Assembly (NCBI GenBank): GCA_030843315.1
Contig: JAUUPT010000058.1
Coordinates: 1 to 23,938 of the forward strand
Direction: 5' to 3'
DNA: 23,938 nucleotides
From: Bacteroidaceae bacterium
GTDB taxonomy: Bacteria > Bacteroidota > Bacteroidia > Bacteroidales > Bacteroidaceae
The translations under genes were made by a program, and so were the position numbers. Below, one piece after another: positions 9,474-17,359 of this stretch. The notes under the pieces were generated by a model. That model did no database searches, had not been told where the DNA came from, and worked only from the letters and a program-made list of their open reading frames with translations. Numbering within the stretch: the stretch's first letter is position 1; every line of letters begins with the position of its first letter.

Positions 9474-9728
9474 TAAAACTCTTTTAGGGGTCTGGAGTGT
9501 TCTGTGAAACGATTGGAACAGATTTGCAAGTTAGCAGGCAATCTTCACCGGATAATTGCTATATTAATGAATCAATTCTGCACAAAGCGATACTTATTGC
9601 ATCGCTTCATCCTATTACCATTTAGCTACTACCTATTACATTTCTAATACCAAAAAGATTAATCGTGTACGAAAACAAACCTATATTAGTGAAAGAATTA
9701 TAAAAGGGAGAAGCAATAAGCATCAGCA
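9474..9728. other. AT-rich gap without a gene
   Basis: No convincing coding frame on either strand. The only structure seen is a small hairpin, AAGCGAT at 9585-9591 with ATCGCTT at 9601-9607, with no T tract and no clear role. Confidence 0.6.
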
Positions 9729-9760
9729 TTTGCAGGACTTCAGTAGAAACAATACATTTG
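9729..9760 (+). promoter_or_regulatory. Orphan promoter with good -33 and -7 boxes
   Basis: TTTG at 9729-9732, exactly 20 bp, then TACATTTG at 9753-9760. This is the best two-part match to the Bacteroidales consensus in the window, yet no coding gene follows before the terminator at 9807. Confidence 0.65.
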
Positions 9761-9766
9761 CAATGT

Positions 9767-9834
9767 GATTTTTTTCATAGTATTAGATTTAAGGTTAACA
9801 AAGGTTGGAGTACAGCGGTACTCCTTTTTTTATT
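9767..9834 (+). ncRNA. Candidate small RNA (~68 nt) between orphan promoter and terminator
   Basis: The start is predicted from the -7 box at 9753-9760 and the end from the terminator at 9807-9834. The transcript would have an unpaired U-rich 5' half, a short direct repeat (AAGGTT at 9791 and again at 9801), then the terminator hairpin. It contains no plausible reading frame. It may act in trans, or be a prematurely ended leader of the GDPD-regulator operon whose coding start is at 9999. Some Bacteroides PULs are known to have their own small RNAs (for example DonS), but those I know lie antisense near susC, unlike this one. Confidence 0.45.
9807..9834 (+). terminator. Rho-independent terminator in the intergenic gap
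   Basis: Perfect 7-bp stem GGAGTAC/GTACTCC around an AGCG loop, followed by seven T residues and ATTT. No coding gene precedes it on the plus strand. Confidence 0.85.
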
Positions 9835-9921
9835 TATACAAATAGGCTGACACAGCATTAACACGCGTATAATTAATTTCCAAAAAGTTATAAAAAACAT
9901 TCCCCAAATCATATATTTTAG

Positions 9922-9929
9922 TATTTTTG
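9922..9929 (+). promoter_or_regulatory. -7 promoter box for the GDPD-regulator operon
   Basis: TATTTTTG matches TAnnTTTG and lies 69 bp before the GDPD start at 9999. The -33 region is poor, which may mean activation is needed. Confidence 0.55.
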
Positions 9930-9998
9930 TATCAAATTGGCATACGATATGGAAATCGTTCTTAATAGACACTATCCATTCCATTAATCAATAAGAAC

Positions 9999-10802
9999 AT
10001 GAGAAAATTAGTCTATATATTATCGATTATAATTCTACTCGGTACCGGATGTTCCCGGCAGCAGAAGGTATCCGTCAAGATACCTATGACCAGTGCCCAT
10101 CGTGGCGCCAGCGCCATTGCTCCCGAAAACACAATGGCATCGGTTGACTCATGCATCAAGTACGGCGTTGGCAATATGGAATGTGATGTTTGCATCAGCA
10201 AGGACAGTGTGTTCTATGTACTTCACGACTCGACCCTGGACCGCACCACCAATGGAACGGGTGACATCAGCAACTGGATGTCTGCCGACATCGACACGCT
10301 GGATGCTGGCTCCTGGTTCGCTCCCGAATTTGCCGGACAACGCGTACTCCGCTTTGCCGACCTGCTACAAAGAGCCAAAGAGGGCGGACTAAGAATCACC
10401 ATCGACTACCGCAACGGTGGTTTGCAAGAAATGCTATCCCTCATCAGATCCAAAGGTATGCTGGAGAACTGCAATTTCACCTTCAGCAAAGAAGAAGACA
10501 TCAGACGTTTCAGAGAACTTGCACCGGAAGTGAAAACGTTGCAAGCATATATCAGAAGTGAAAGTGATATAGAACGGGTGGTAAGAGAAGTAAACCCCGA
10601 CATTGCCGTCGTATGGATCGATTCACTGACTCCGCAATTCGTAGAGAAATGCCGCAATCATGGACTGCAAATTCTGGCTTTGGTTTTAGGCGCGGACGAC
10701 AAGACAGAGGACAACCAGAAAGCAGTGGACCTGGGCGTCGATATCATAGCAACCGACCGCCCGGAGCAGTTCATAATGAAATATGGAAAAGCAAACCCAT
10801 AA
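9999..10802 (+). CDS. Glycerophosphodiester phosphodiesterase-like lipoprotein
   Basis: A 267-residue protein with a lipoprotein signal (GTGC, Cys 18) and a GDPD/PI-PLC-like barrel. The family hydrolyses glycerophosphodiesters to glycerol-3-phosphate and an alcohol using two His and a metal. Visible motifs are HRG (H34, R35), APENT (E43), MECDV (E61, D63) and LHDSTLDRTTNGTG (H76, D77). Where the family usually has a Glu in a LxIEIK-like strand as third metal ligand, this protein has ITIDYR with Asp136, a conservative but notable change. The C-terminal end (GVDIIATDRPEQF) is normal. It precedes the regulator gene by only 4 bp, so they form one operon; why a phosphodiesterase travels with a PUL regulator is unclear. 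Activity on a lipid or glycan head group is possible. Confidence 0.88.
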   Translation: MRKLVYILSIIILLGTGCSRQQKVSVKIPMTSAHRGASAIAPENTMASVDSCIKYGVGNMECDVCISKDSVFYVLHDSTLDRTTNGTGDISNWMSADIDTLDAGSWFAPEFAGQRVLRFADLLQRAKEGGLRITIDYRNGGLQEMLSLIRSKGMLENCNFTFSKEEDIRRFRELAPEVKTLQAYIRSESDIERVVREVNPDIAVVWIDSLTPQFVEKCRNHGLQILALVLGADDKTEDNQKAVDLGVDIIATDRPEQFIMKYGKANP

Positions 10803-10806
10803 CATA

Positions 10807-12423
10807 ATGAAACCAAAATTCTTTCTTCTCCCCTTACTGCTCATTATTATCTGCCCTAAGGGATTTTCAGCATCTCCATCGCTGGATGCAATGCTCGCCC
10901 AGCTGGATCACTACTTAATGAAAAGTAGTGATTATGTTGATAAGAAAGAAGCCCGGATAGCCGAATGGCGCCGGGTTCTCGGAAAGGCGGTATCTGACGA
11001 GAAACGCTATGAAGCCAGTATCCATCTCTTCGAGGAGTACAAATCTTATAAATATGACTCTGCCTACTCATACGCCCACCACTCCCAGCAACTGGCCCAA
11101 CGCTTGCAAAACTCGGGATACATAGCCGAGTCCAACGGTGCCATCGTCTTCTGCCTGCTTTCATCGGGCTTATTTAAAGAGGCTTTCGATGTGATAGGGA
11201 AGATTGATATCAGCCATGTACCGCTTGCCAACAAAATTTCCTACTATTCCTTATATAGCAGGCTCTACTATGATATTGCCGACTATAACCACGAAGCTCC
11301 TTTTCAGGACGAATATATCCGGAAAGGCAGCCTCTATACGGATTCTTTATTAACCCTCTTGCCGGAGAAGGGGGTGAAGTGGTGGTACTTCACCAGCCAG
11401 AAGCAGATGAAGGAGCGGCAGTACGATGCCTGCATCTATTCCTTCAAAACCATGTTAGAACGGAAAGATGTGGACCCGCACACCGAAGCCATCATTGCAT
11501 CCAGCCTGGGATGGGTATACGGCGAACAGGGGGATAAAGACCAGGCACTGACCTATCTGATACGCGCCGCCATCGGCGACATCCGTTCGGCAACGAAGGA
11601 GACGACCGCCTTGCGCGTATTGGCCGGACTGCTCTATGAGCGCGGCGACATCAACCGTGCCAACCGATACGTAAAATCAGCCCTGGAAGATGCCAACTTC
11701 TACAACGCCCGCCAGCGCAAAATAGAGATAGGTTCCATCCTGCCCATCATCGAGCAAGACCGCTTCGACATTGTAAAGAAGCAACGCAACGTGCTCATTG
11801 GCGGCATTACGCTCTTCTCCATACTCTTTATTCTGCTTTTCACCGCCACCCTCATCATCTACAAGCAGATGAAGAAACTGCGCACCGCCCGGCAAACCAT
11901 TGAGGAACGCAACCAGCAACTGCAACAGATCAACGAAGAGTTGTCCGAAGCCAACAACATCAAAGACGAATATATCGGCTATTCATTCTATCTGAATTCC
12001 GAGTATATCGGAAAGATGGAGAATCTCTACAAGATGATAAACCGCAAGATTGCTGCCAAGCAATTCGACGACCTGCGCACCTCGTTCAAAGAATCGACCC
12101 TGAACAATGAGCGGGACAATATGTACGCGTCCTTCGACGAAACGTTCCTGAAGTTATTCCCTAATTTCATCACTGCCTACAACCAGTTGTTCCCCCCGGG
12201 AGAAACCAACCGCAGCGAGAATAATTCCCTTACCCCGGAAATGCGTATCTTCGCCCTCATCCGCCTGGGTATATGCGAGAGCGAACGGATTGCTAAATTC
12301 CTCAACTACTCCGTCCACACCATCAATACTTACAAGACACGGGTAAAGAACAAGTCAATCGTATCCAATGAACTTTTCGAAACAAAGATAATGGAGATAG
12401 CATCCGTATCGCCCGAAAGCTGA
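10807..12423 (+). CDS. Membrane-anchored TPR/HTH regulator (DUF6377-like) of the PUL
   Basis: An upstream ATG at 10783 overlaps the GDPD gene, but the ATG at 10807 directly opens a clean signal peptide (MKPKFFLLPLLLIIICPKG), so it is preferred, giving 538 residues. The periplasmic part (about 25-325) is helical with TPR-like repeats. A transmembrane segment lies near residues 326-350, then a coiled coil (about 352-400, rich in EERNQQLQQINEELSE). The C-terminal domain (about 475-518) is a LuxR/sigma-type HTH: LTPEMRIFALIRLGICESE, then IAKFLNYSVHTINTYKTRVK. It would sense a sugar or protein signal in the periplasm and bind DNA in the cytoplasm. Its position just upstream of the susCD operon suggests that operon is its target. 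No kinase domain is present, so it is not a hybrid two-component sensor. Confidence 0.85.
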   Translation: MKPKFFLLPLLLIIICPKGFSASPSLDAMLAQLDHYLMKSSDYVDKKEARIAEWRRVLGKAVSDEKRYEASIHLFEEYKSYKYDSAYSYAHHSQQLAQRLQNSGYIAESNGAIVFCLLSSGLFKEAFDVIGKIDISHVPLANKISYYSLYSRLYYDIADYNHEAPFQDEYIRKGSLYTDSLLTLLPEKGVKWWYFTSQKQMKERQYDACIYSFKTMLERKDVDPHTEAIIASSLGWVYGEQGDKDQALTYLIRAAIGDIRSATKETTALRVLAGLLYERGDINRANRYVKSALEDANFYNARQRKIEIGSILPIIEQDRFDIVKKQRNVLIGGITLFSILFILLFTATLIIYKQMKKLRTARQTIEERNQQLQQINEELSEANNIKDEYIGYSFYLNSEYIGKMENLYKMINRKIAAKQFDDLRTSFKESTLNNERDNMYASFDETFLKLFPNFITAYNQLFPPGETNRSENNSLTPEMRIFALIRLGICESERIAKFLNYSVHTINTYKTRVKNKSIVSNELFETKIMEIASVSPES

Positions 12424-12464
12424 TTCCGGGCAAGTATTTTCCCCTGTTCAGTCCTCTTTTTGCT

Positions 12465-12480
12465 GTTATAAACGGTTATA
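12465..12480. promoter_or_regulatory. GTTATA repeat upstream of the PUL promoter (weak operator candidate)
   Basis: GTTATA occurs at 12465-12470 and 12475-12480, one helical turn apart; the same bases also form the dyad TATAA-ACGG-TTATA. It sits ~127 bp upstream of the PUL -7 box. The sequence is AT-rich and short, so chance is possible. The rest of the 275-bp gap between 12423 and 12699 shows only the promoter. Confidence 0.3.
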
Positions 12481-12606
12481 CTCCTATTATACAATCGCGG
12501 TATTTTGTTTTTAGATAATCACTGATTATGAGCATCTTAATCTTTGAGAAGCACAATAATTCATTATACAAACCGTAGGTATTTTCCTTTTCTCTTCCCA
12601 ATCATA

Positions 12607-12614
12607 TAGCTTTG
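12607..12614 (+). promoter_or_regulatory. -7 promoter box of the PUL structural operon
   Basis: TAGCTTTG matches TAnnTTTG; TTTTCC near 12583 is a weak -33. Transcription would start near 12621, giving a leader of about 78 bases before the ATG at 12699 and ruling out the longer start at 12612. Confidence 0.6.
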
Positions 12615-12698
12615 CAATGTCAACCGGAAGAAACGGCTTCCATTGACCAATGCATTGTACAAGTTAACCTGATTTATTTACCTAAAAAACTACAACCT

Positions 12699-13226
12699 AT
12701 GAAAGCATTCAAGACTATTCATGCTTTTCTATTGTTTTCGTTACTCGTCGGCGGACTGTGCTTCACAGCCTGCAACAACACCGAAGACGGTTCTTACGTA
12801 GCTCCCATCACCTTGAGCGAGAAAATCAACGGCAACTGGGTGCTCTCTTCCATTAAACAAGTAGATGAAATCGCCTCGAAGGACATCGAACTGACCGGGC
12901 AACTCGATTTCATGTCGTTCGGCATCGACCTGCAAGCCGATGCTGAGAACAATCCCACCACTTTCAGTGTGACGGGCAACGCGCCTGCCTTGTTACCCGC
13001 ATCGGGTAACTGGGAAATGGAACACCCTTTCACCAACTCCAACGGCACACCTGCACGGATATTCCTTTATTCCGGCACCGACAAGAGTCAGAAGGCCGCG
13101 GTGCTGACCGTGACCGCCACTCCGGGAGCCAACCGCATCCTGGAATTCAAGCTGACCCGCAAGCAGAAAGGTCAGGCATTCGTTTCGTATATCTATAATC
13201 TGGTACCCGCTACCGCAAACAACTAA
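12699..13226 (+). CDS. DUF5004-like PUL lipoprotein
   Basis: The frame is open from 12612, but that ATG lies inside the promoter. The ATG at 12699 opens a lipoprotein signal (lipobox FTAC, Cys 25), giving 175 residues. The mature part starts with a linker, then NGNWVLSSIKQVDE, the opening of a lipocalin-like beta-barrel as in DUF5004, and alternating strands to the C-terminus (FVSYIYNLVPA). Small lipoproteins of this kind occur at the head of SusCD operons, where a glycan-binding or structural role is likely. The next gene follows after 12 bp. The family name is by eye. Confidence 0.75.
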   Translation: MKAFKTIHAFLLFSLLVGGLCFTACNNTEDGSYVAPITLSEKINGNWVLSSIKQVDEIASKDIELTGQLDFMSFGIDLQADAENNPTTFSVTGNAPALLPASGNWEMEHPFTNSNGTPARIFLYSGTDKSQKAAVLTVTATPGANRILEFKLTRKQKGQAFVSYIYNLVPATANN

Positions 13227-13238
13227 GGAGGACTGAAT

Positions 13239-14375
13239 ATGAAGAAGATTTTATCTTTAGCCATCGTGCTGATGTGCACACTGCTACCTGTAAAACTATG
13301 GGCGCAAGTAGAAGCCGGCTCTCCTTATAAGATATGGACCGACCCAGTAGTTTACCGTGCTTCCGACAAAGTGACCTGGTACTTCGACATGACCGATACC
13401 AAGTTCAAAGCCGGCGAAGATCTCTACCTCTGGAGCTGGTCGCCCAGCGAACCGGATGCAGGCAACTGGGAGAATTCCTCGGACTTTGCCAAACTGACTT
13501 ATGTGGGCGATAACGTCTATGCCATGACCCTGATTCCCGAAAAGTACTACGGCGTGCCCGCAGCCGATATGAACGCCAACGACGACATCTTCTGGGGACG
13601 ACTGAAGACCAAGAACGGCAGCGCACAGAGCGACGTATTCCAGGTTTATTCCTCGCACGCCGAGTGGACCACGTTCATGGAAAGCGGTGAAGCCTGGAAG
13701 TCCTTCCCCGAGAAGTTCGCACTGAAAGAGCCGTTCTCTCTCCTGGTAGACATCAACAAACTGGTATTTGCCGGAAAAGCAGGCGGACTGAACGACATCA
13801 CCTGGGAGTCCCTGCACTTTCATAGCGGACTGGACGACTGGAGTGTATCGCAAGAAGCACAGATGTGGCTACCGGAAATCGTAGAAAAGACCAAGCTGGC
13901 CCATGTAGAAGGCAGTATCTACCGCATGGACCTCACCCCGATAGAGTACTACGGTGTGGAAAGCGACTATGAGGCCGAGAACATCGCCTGGCTCATCACC
14001 ACCCACAACCCCGACTGGGCAGGCACCAGCCCCGACGCCGTGCTAAAAGCCGCTGCCGCCGCACCTTATCCCGACCCGGCATTCTCCTTCTTCCCGCAGA
14101 AATTCAGTGCGCTGGACATCCTGACGCTGACCCGCCAATTCAACGGAAAGACCGACGGCGACCTGACCTACACCCTCACCGCCGGAGAGAAAACCATCAC
14201 GGGCACACTGGCAGGCAACCGCGACAAGCGCGAAGCCGTGATTAACCTGGAGAAAGAACTGGCAGGAATGACCAGCCTCACCAAGATTCACCTGAAGATA
14301 ACGAACAGCAATGACGTAACGGTAGTCGATACCGACCTCCCACTCGTTCCGCTGTCGGAAATCACTTACGAATAA
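13239..14375 (+). CDS. Secreted PUL protein of three repeated beta modules (SusE-position)
   Basis: A 378-residue protein with an ordinary signal peptide cleaved after LWA (residue 22), with no lipobox. I see internal repeats. Residues 86-120 (VYAMTLIPEKYYGV, then DDIFWG) match residues 220-253 (IYRMDLTPIEYYGV, then ENIAWLI). The module openings at about 36-52, 157-173 and 286-302 (VYRASDKVTWYFD, FPEKFALKEPFSLLVD, FFPQKFSALDILTLTR) also align. So there are two similar modules and a third, shorter Ig-like one. Many surface aromatics (Trp, Tyr) in the first two modules would suit glycan stacking. DUF4961 is one possible family, but I am not sure. It lies between the DUF5004-like gene and susC. 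Confidence 0.65.
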   Translation: MKKILSLAIVLMCTLLPVKLWAQVEAGSPYKIWTDPVVYRASDKVTWYFDMTDTKFKAGEDLYLWSWSPSEPDAGNWENSSDFAKLTYVGDNVYAMTLIPEKYYGVPAADMNANDDIFWGRLKTKNGSAQSDVFQVYSSHAEWTTFMESGEAWKSFPEKFALKEPFSLLVDINKLVFAGKAGGLNDITWESLHFHSGLDDWSVSQEAQMWLPEIVEKTKLAHVEGSIYRMDLTPIEYYGVESDYEAENIAWLITTHNPDWAGTSPDAVLKAAAAAPYPDPAFSFFPQKFSALDILTLTRQFNGKTDGDLTYTLTAGEKTITGTLAGNRDKREAVINLEKELAGMTSLTKIHLKITNSNDVTVVDTDLPLVPLSEITYE

Positions 14376-14400
14376 TCAACTCATCTAAATGGGAAAAGAT

Positions 14401-17334
14401 ATGAAAAACAAAACCATATATACCATTTGTTCCCTCTTCACGCTACTCGTACTGTTGGGAACAAGCCAAAACCTGTTGGCACAAAACATCACAGCTACCG
14501 GCAAGGTAGTGGACAGAAACCAGGAACCGCTGATTGGCGCCAACGTAAAAGTAACAGGCACGCAAGGCGGAACCATCACCGGACTGGACGGAGACTTCAC
14601 CCTGAGCTGCCCGCAAGGAAGCACCCTCGAGATCTCCTTTATCGGATTCATCACCCAGCAAGTGCCCGCCGGCAGAAACCTGACCATCACGATGCAGGAA
14701 GACGCCATCGCACTGGAAGAGACCGTCATCGTGGGCATCGGTTACGGAACCATGCGTAAAGGCGACCTTACCGGTTCCATCGCATCCGTCAGCGCCAAAG
14801 ACATGAAGCAGGGCGTCATCACCAGTGCCGAGCAACTGCTGCAAGGCAAGGTGGCGGGCCTCTCCGTGGTACAAAGTTCCGGTGCACCCGAAGCAGGTGC
14901 CAGCATCCGCCTTCGTGGTGGTACGTCGCTCTCCGCCAGCAACGGTCCGCTGATTGTGGTGGACGGCATCCCCGGGGTGGATATGAACTCCGTGCAACCC
15001 ACAGAGATTCTCTCCATCGACGTGCTGAAGGATGCTTCGGCAGCCGCCATCTACGGTTCGCGCGGTGCCAACGGCGTCATCATCGTCACCACCAACCGCA
15101 CTTCCACCGACACGGAGCAGAAGAGCATACAGTACAACGGCTATGTAGCCATCGGCCAGACCGCCAAGCACATGGATCTGCTTAGCGCCAACCAGTGGAG
15201 AGCCTACGTACGCGACAACAACATAGGCAGCGCCATCGACTACGGTTACGATACCGACTGGCAGGACGAACTGGAACGCACCGCCATCTCGCACTCGCAC
15301 AACGTATCCATCAGCAACTCAAAGAAGGAAAGCGGCTATCGCGCCTCTATCACTTACCAGGACAACCAGGGCGTCATCGACCGCAACGACATGAACCGAC
15401 TGGCAGGCAGCCTCGCCGCCTATCAGACCGGATGGGACGGACGCCTCCGGATCGACGCCGGCATCAACGCCAACTTCGACAATTGGAACCCCATCGACAC
15501 GCGTATCTTTGAGCGTATGGCAAATATGAACCCCACGTTCCCCGTCCGCAACCCCGACGGCAGCTTTGCCCAGATAGGCGGAACGAACACCGAGAACCCC
15601 GCGGAACTGAACACCAACCGCACCGACGACCGCAAGCGCCACCGCTTCCTGGGCTATGGAAAAGTAGAGCTGGAACTGCTGAAAGGACTGAAGGGCGTAG
15701 CCAACGGCTCATACGAATACCAATCCACCGAAGGCGGACTCTACAAGCCCACCTACGCACAAATGGAAGGACAAAGCGAAAAGGGCTGGGGACAACGCAC
15801 CCACGGCGAATACACCAACCAGCAACTGGAAGCCTACCTGAACTACGACGTAGAACTCGCCGAGATTCATAAACTGAACGTAATGGGCGGTTACTCTTAC
15901 CTGAAGACCACTGCCGAAGGCTTCGGCTCTACCCGCAGCGGCTTCGACACAGATGCTTTCGGTTACAACAACCTGGCTGCCGGTAGCGACTTCCGTGCCA
16001 CGGACGTTTACTCCTACAAGAACGAATCGAAGCTGATTTCCTTCTTCGGCCGTGTGAACTACAACCTGATGGGCAAGTACATGCTGACCGCCACCGTCCG
16101 CCACGACGGTTCGAGCCGCTTCGGTGCCAACCACAAGTGGGGTACCTTCCCTTCCGTCTCCCTGGCATGGCGCCTCAGCGACGAAGCCTTCATGCAAGGT
16201 ACCTCCGGCTGGCTGAACAACCTGAAACTGCGCGCCGGCTACGGTGTGACGGGTAACCAGAACGGCATCGACCCCTATAAGTCGCTCGCCATCCTGAGCG
16301 CCGACGGAGCCAGCTACTACGATGCCACCACCGACTCCTGGAAGAAGAGCTACGTGCAGGCACAGAACGTGAACCCCGACCTGAAATGGGAATCTACCGC
16401 CCAACTGAACATCGGCCTGGACTTCGGCCTGCTGAACCGCATCAACGGTACTATCGAGTACTATCACAAAAAGACCAGCGACTTGCTTTGGACCTACCCC
16501 GTTCCGCAACCTCCTTACCTGGTGGGCACCATGCTTGCCAACGTGGGCGACCTGGTGAACAAGGGCCTGGAAGTAACCCTGAATGCCAACATCCTGCGCC
16601 AGCGGGACTTGACACTGGACGCCAACGTCAGCCTGGCCTACAACAAGCAGGAGATTACGAAGCTCTCTAACGACACTTACCAGGCAGTGGGCCTGCAAGC
16701 CGGTTCGCTCCACGGACTGCGCGGCATGTCGGGGCAATACTCGCAGATTATCAAGGAAGGTTATCCCGCAGGCGCCTTCTACGGGCCGAAGTGCAACGGC
16801 ATTGATGCCGACGGCAAGTACATCATCAACCGCGATGAAGACGGCAACCCGATCAGCGAATACCTGGGCAGCGCCATGCCTAAGTTCAACCTCGGCGTAG
16901 GCATCAACATGACGTACCGAGACTTCGACCTCGCCGTAGCCGGTTACGGTATGTTCGGGCAGAAGGTACTGAATGCCACCCGCATGGCCATGTTCGACCC
17001 CACCCGCCTGCCTGCACAGAACGTGCCCGACGACCTGCTGACCAGCGGCATCAAGGACGACCTCATCTTCTCCAGCTACTTCATCGAGAAGGGCGACTTC
17101 TTCCGCCTGCAATCCGTCACCCTGGGCTACACCCTTCCGGGCGTCAAGAAGATAGGCTTGCAGAAGATACGCTTCTACCTGACGGGCGAAAACCTCTTCT
17201 GCCTGAGCGGATATAGCGGCATCGACCCCGAAGTCTCCATCCCCGACAACGTGCTCGACGGCCCCGGCATCGACTGGTTCAACAGCTATCCGCGCCCGCG
17301 CACTTACTCTATCGGTGTAAACATCTCGTTCTAA
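14401..17334 (+). CDS. SusC-like TonB-dependent outer-membrane glycan importer
   Basis: 977 residues from the ATG at 14401, which opens the signal peptide (MKNKTIYTICSLFTLL to LLAQ); an in-frame ATG at 14389 would add four residues. Domains in order: a carboxypeptidase-regulatory-like beta domain (about 28-105, GKVVDRNQEPLIGANVKV); the plug (about 115-230, with QLLQGKVAGLSV, IRLRGG, PLIVVDGIPG, YGSRGANGVIIVTT); then a 22-strand barrel ending in the aromatic-tailed strand YSIGVNISF. It imports oligosaccharides using TonB energy, with the SusD lipoprotein as a lid. The length is typical. The next gene, susD, follows after 25 bp. Confidence 0.96.
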   Translation: MKNKTIYTICSLFTLLVLLGTSQNLLAQNITATGKVVDRNQEPLIGANVKVTGTQGGTITGLDGDFTLSCPQGSTLEISFIGFITQQVPAGRNLTITMQEDAIALEETVIVGIGYGTMRKGDLTGSIASVSAKDMKQGVITSAEQLLQGKVAGLSVVQSSGAPEAGASIRLRGGTSLSASNGPLIVVDGIPGVDMNSVQPTEILSIDVLKDASAAAIYGSRGANGVIIVTTNRTSTDTEQKSIQYNGYVAIGQTAKHMDLLSANQWRAYVRDNNIGSAIDYGYDTDWQDELERTAISHSHNVSISNSKKESGYRASITYQDNQGVIDRNDMNRLAGSLAAYQTGWDGRLRIDAGINANFDNWNPIDTRIFERMANMNPTFPVRNPDGSFAQIGGTNTENPAELNTNRTDDRKRHRFLGYGKVELELLKGLKGVANGSYEYQSTEGGLYKPTYAQMEGQSEKGWGQRTHGEYTNQQLEAYLNYDVELAEIHKLNVMGGYSYLKTTAEGFGSTRSGFDTDAFGYNNLAAGSDFRATDVYSYKNESKLISFFGRVNYNLMGKYMLTATVRHDGSSRFGANHKWGTFPSVSLAWRLSDEAFMQGTSGWLNNLKLRAGYGVTGNQNGIDPYKSLAILSADGASYYDATTDSWKKSYVQAQNVNPDLKWESTAQLNIGLDFGLLNRINGTIEYYHKKTSDLLWTYPVPQPPYLVGTMLANVGDLVNKGLEVTLNANILRQRDLTLDANVSLAYNKQEITKLSNDTYQAVGLQAGSLHGLRGMSGQYSQIIKEGYPAGAFYGPKCNGIDADGKYIINRDEDGNPISEYLGSAMPKFNLGVGINMTYRDFDLAVAGYGMFGQKVLNATRMAMFDPTRLPAQNVPDDLLTSGIKDDLIFSSYFIEKGDFFRLQSVTLGYTLPGVKKIGLQKIRFYLTGENLFCLSGYSGIDPEVSIPDNVLDGPGIDWFNSYPRPRTYSIGVNISF

Positions 17335-17359
17335 AAACAACTCGTAATTAAAAGAAACT

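Noticed and set aside
9585..9607. 7-bp hairpin AAGCGAT/ATCGCTT as a terminator
   Set aside because: No T tract follows on either strand and no transcript is expected to end there; it could be chance in AT-rich DNA.
9775..9984. A 69-residue minus-strand open frame in the intergenic gap
   Set aside because: It crosses the plus-strand terminator and promoter, has no recognisable motif, and its hydrophobic look comes from AT-rich composition.
10783..10806. Earlier start for the DUF6377-like regulator
   Set aside because: It would put eight polar residues in front of a clean signal peptide and overlap the GDPD gene; the ATG at 10807 fits better.
12612..12698. Earlier start for the DUF5004-like gene
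   Set aside because: The ATG lies within the -7 promoter box region and the extra 29 residues would bury the lipoprotein signal.
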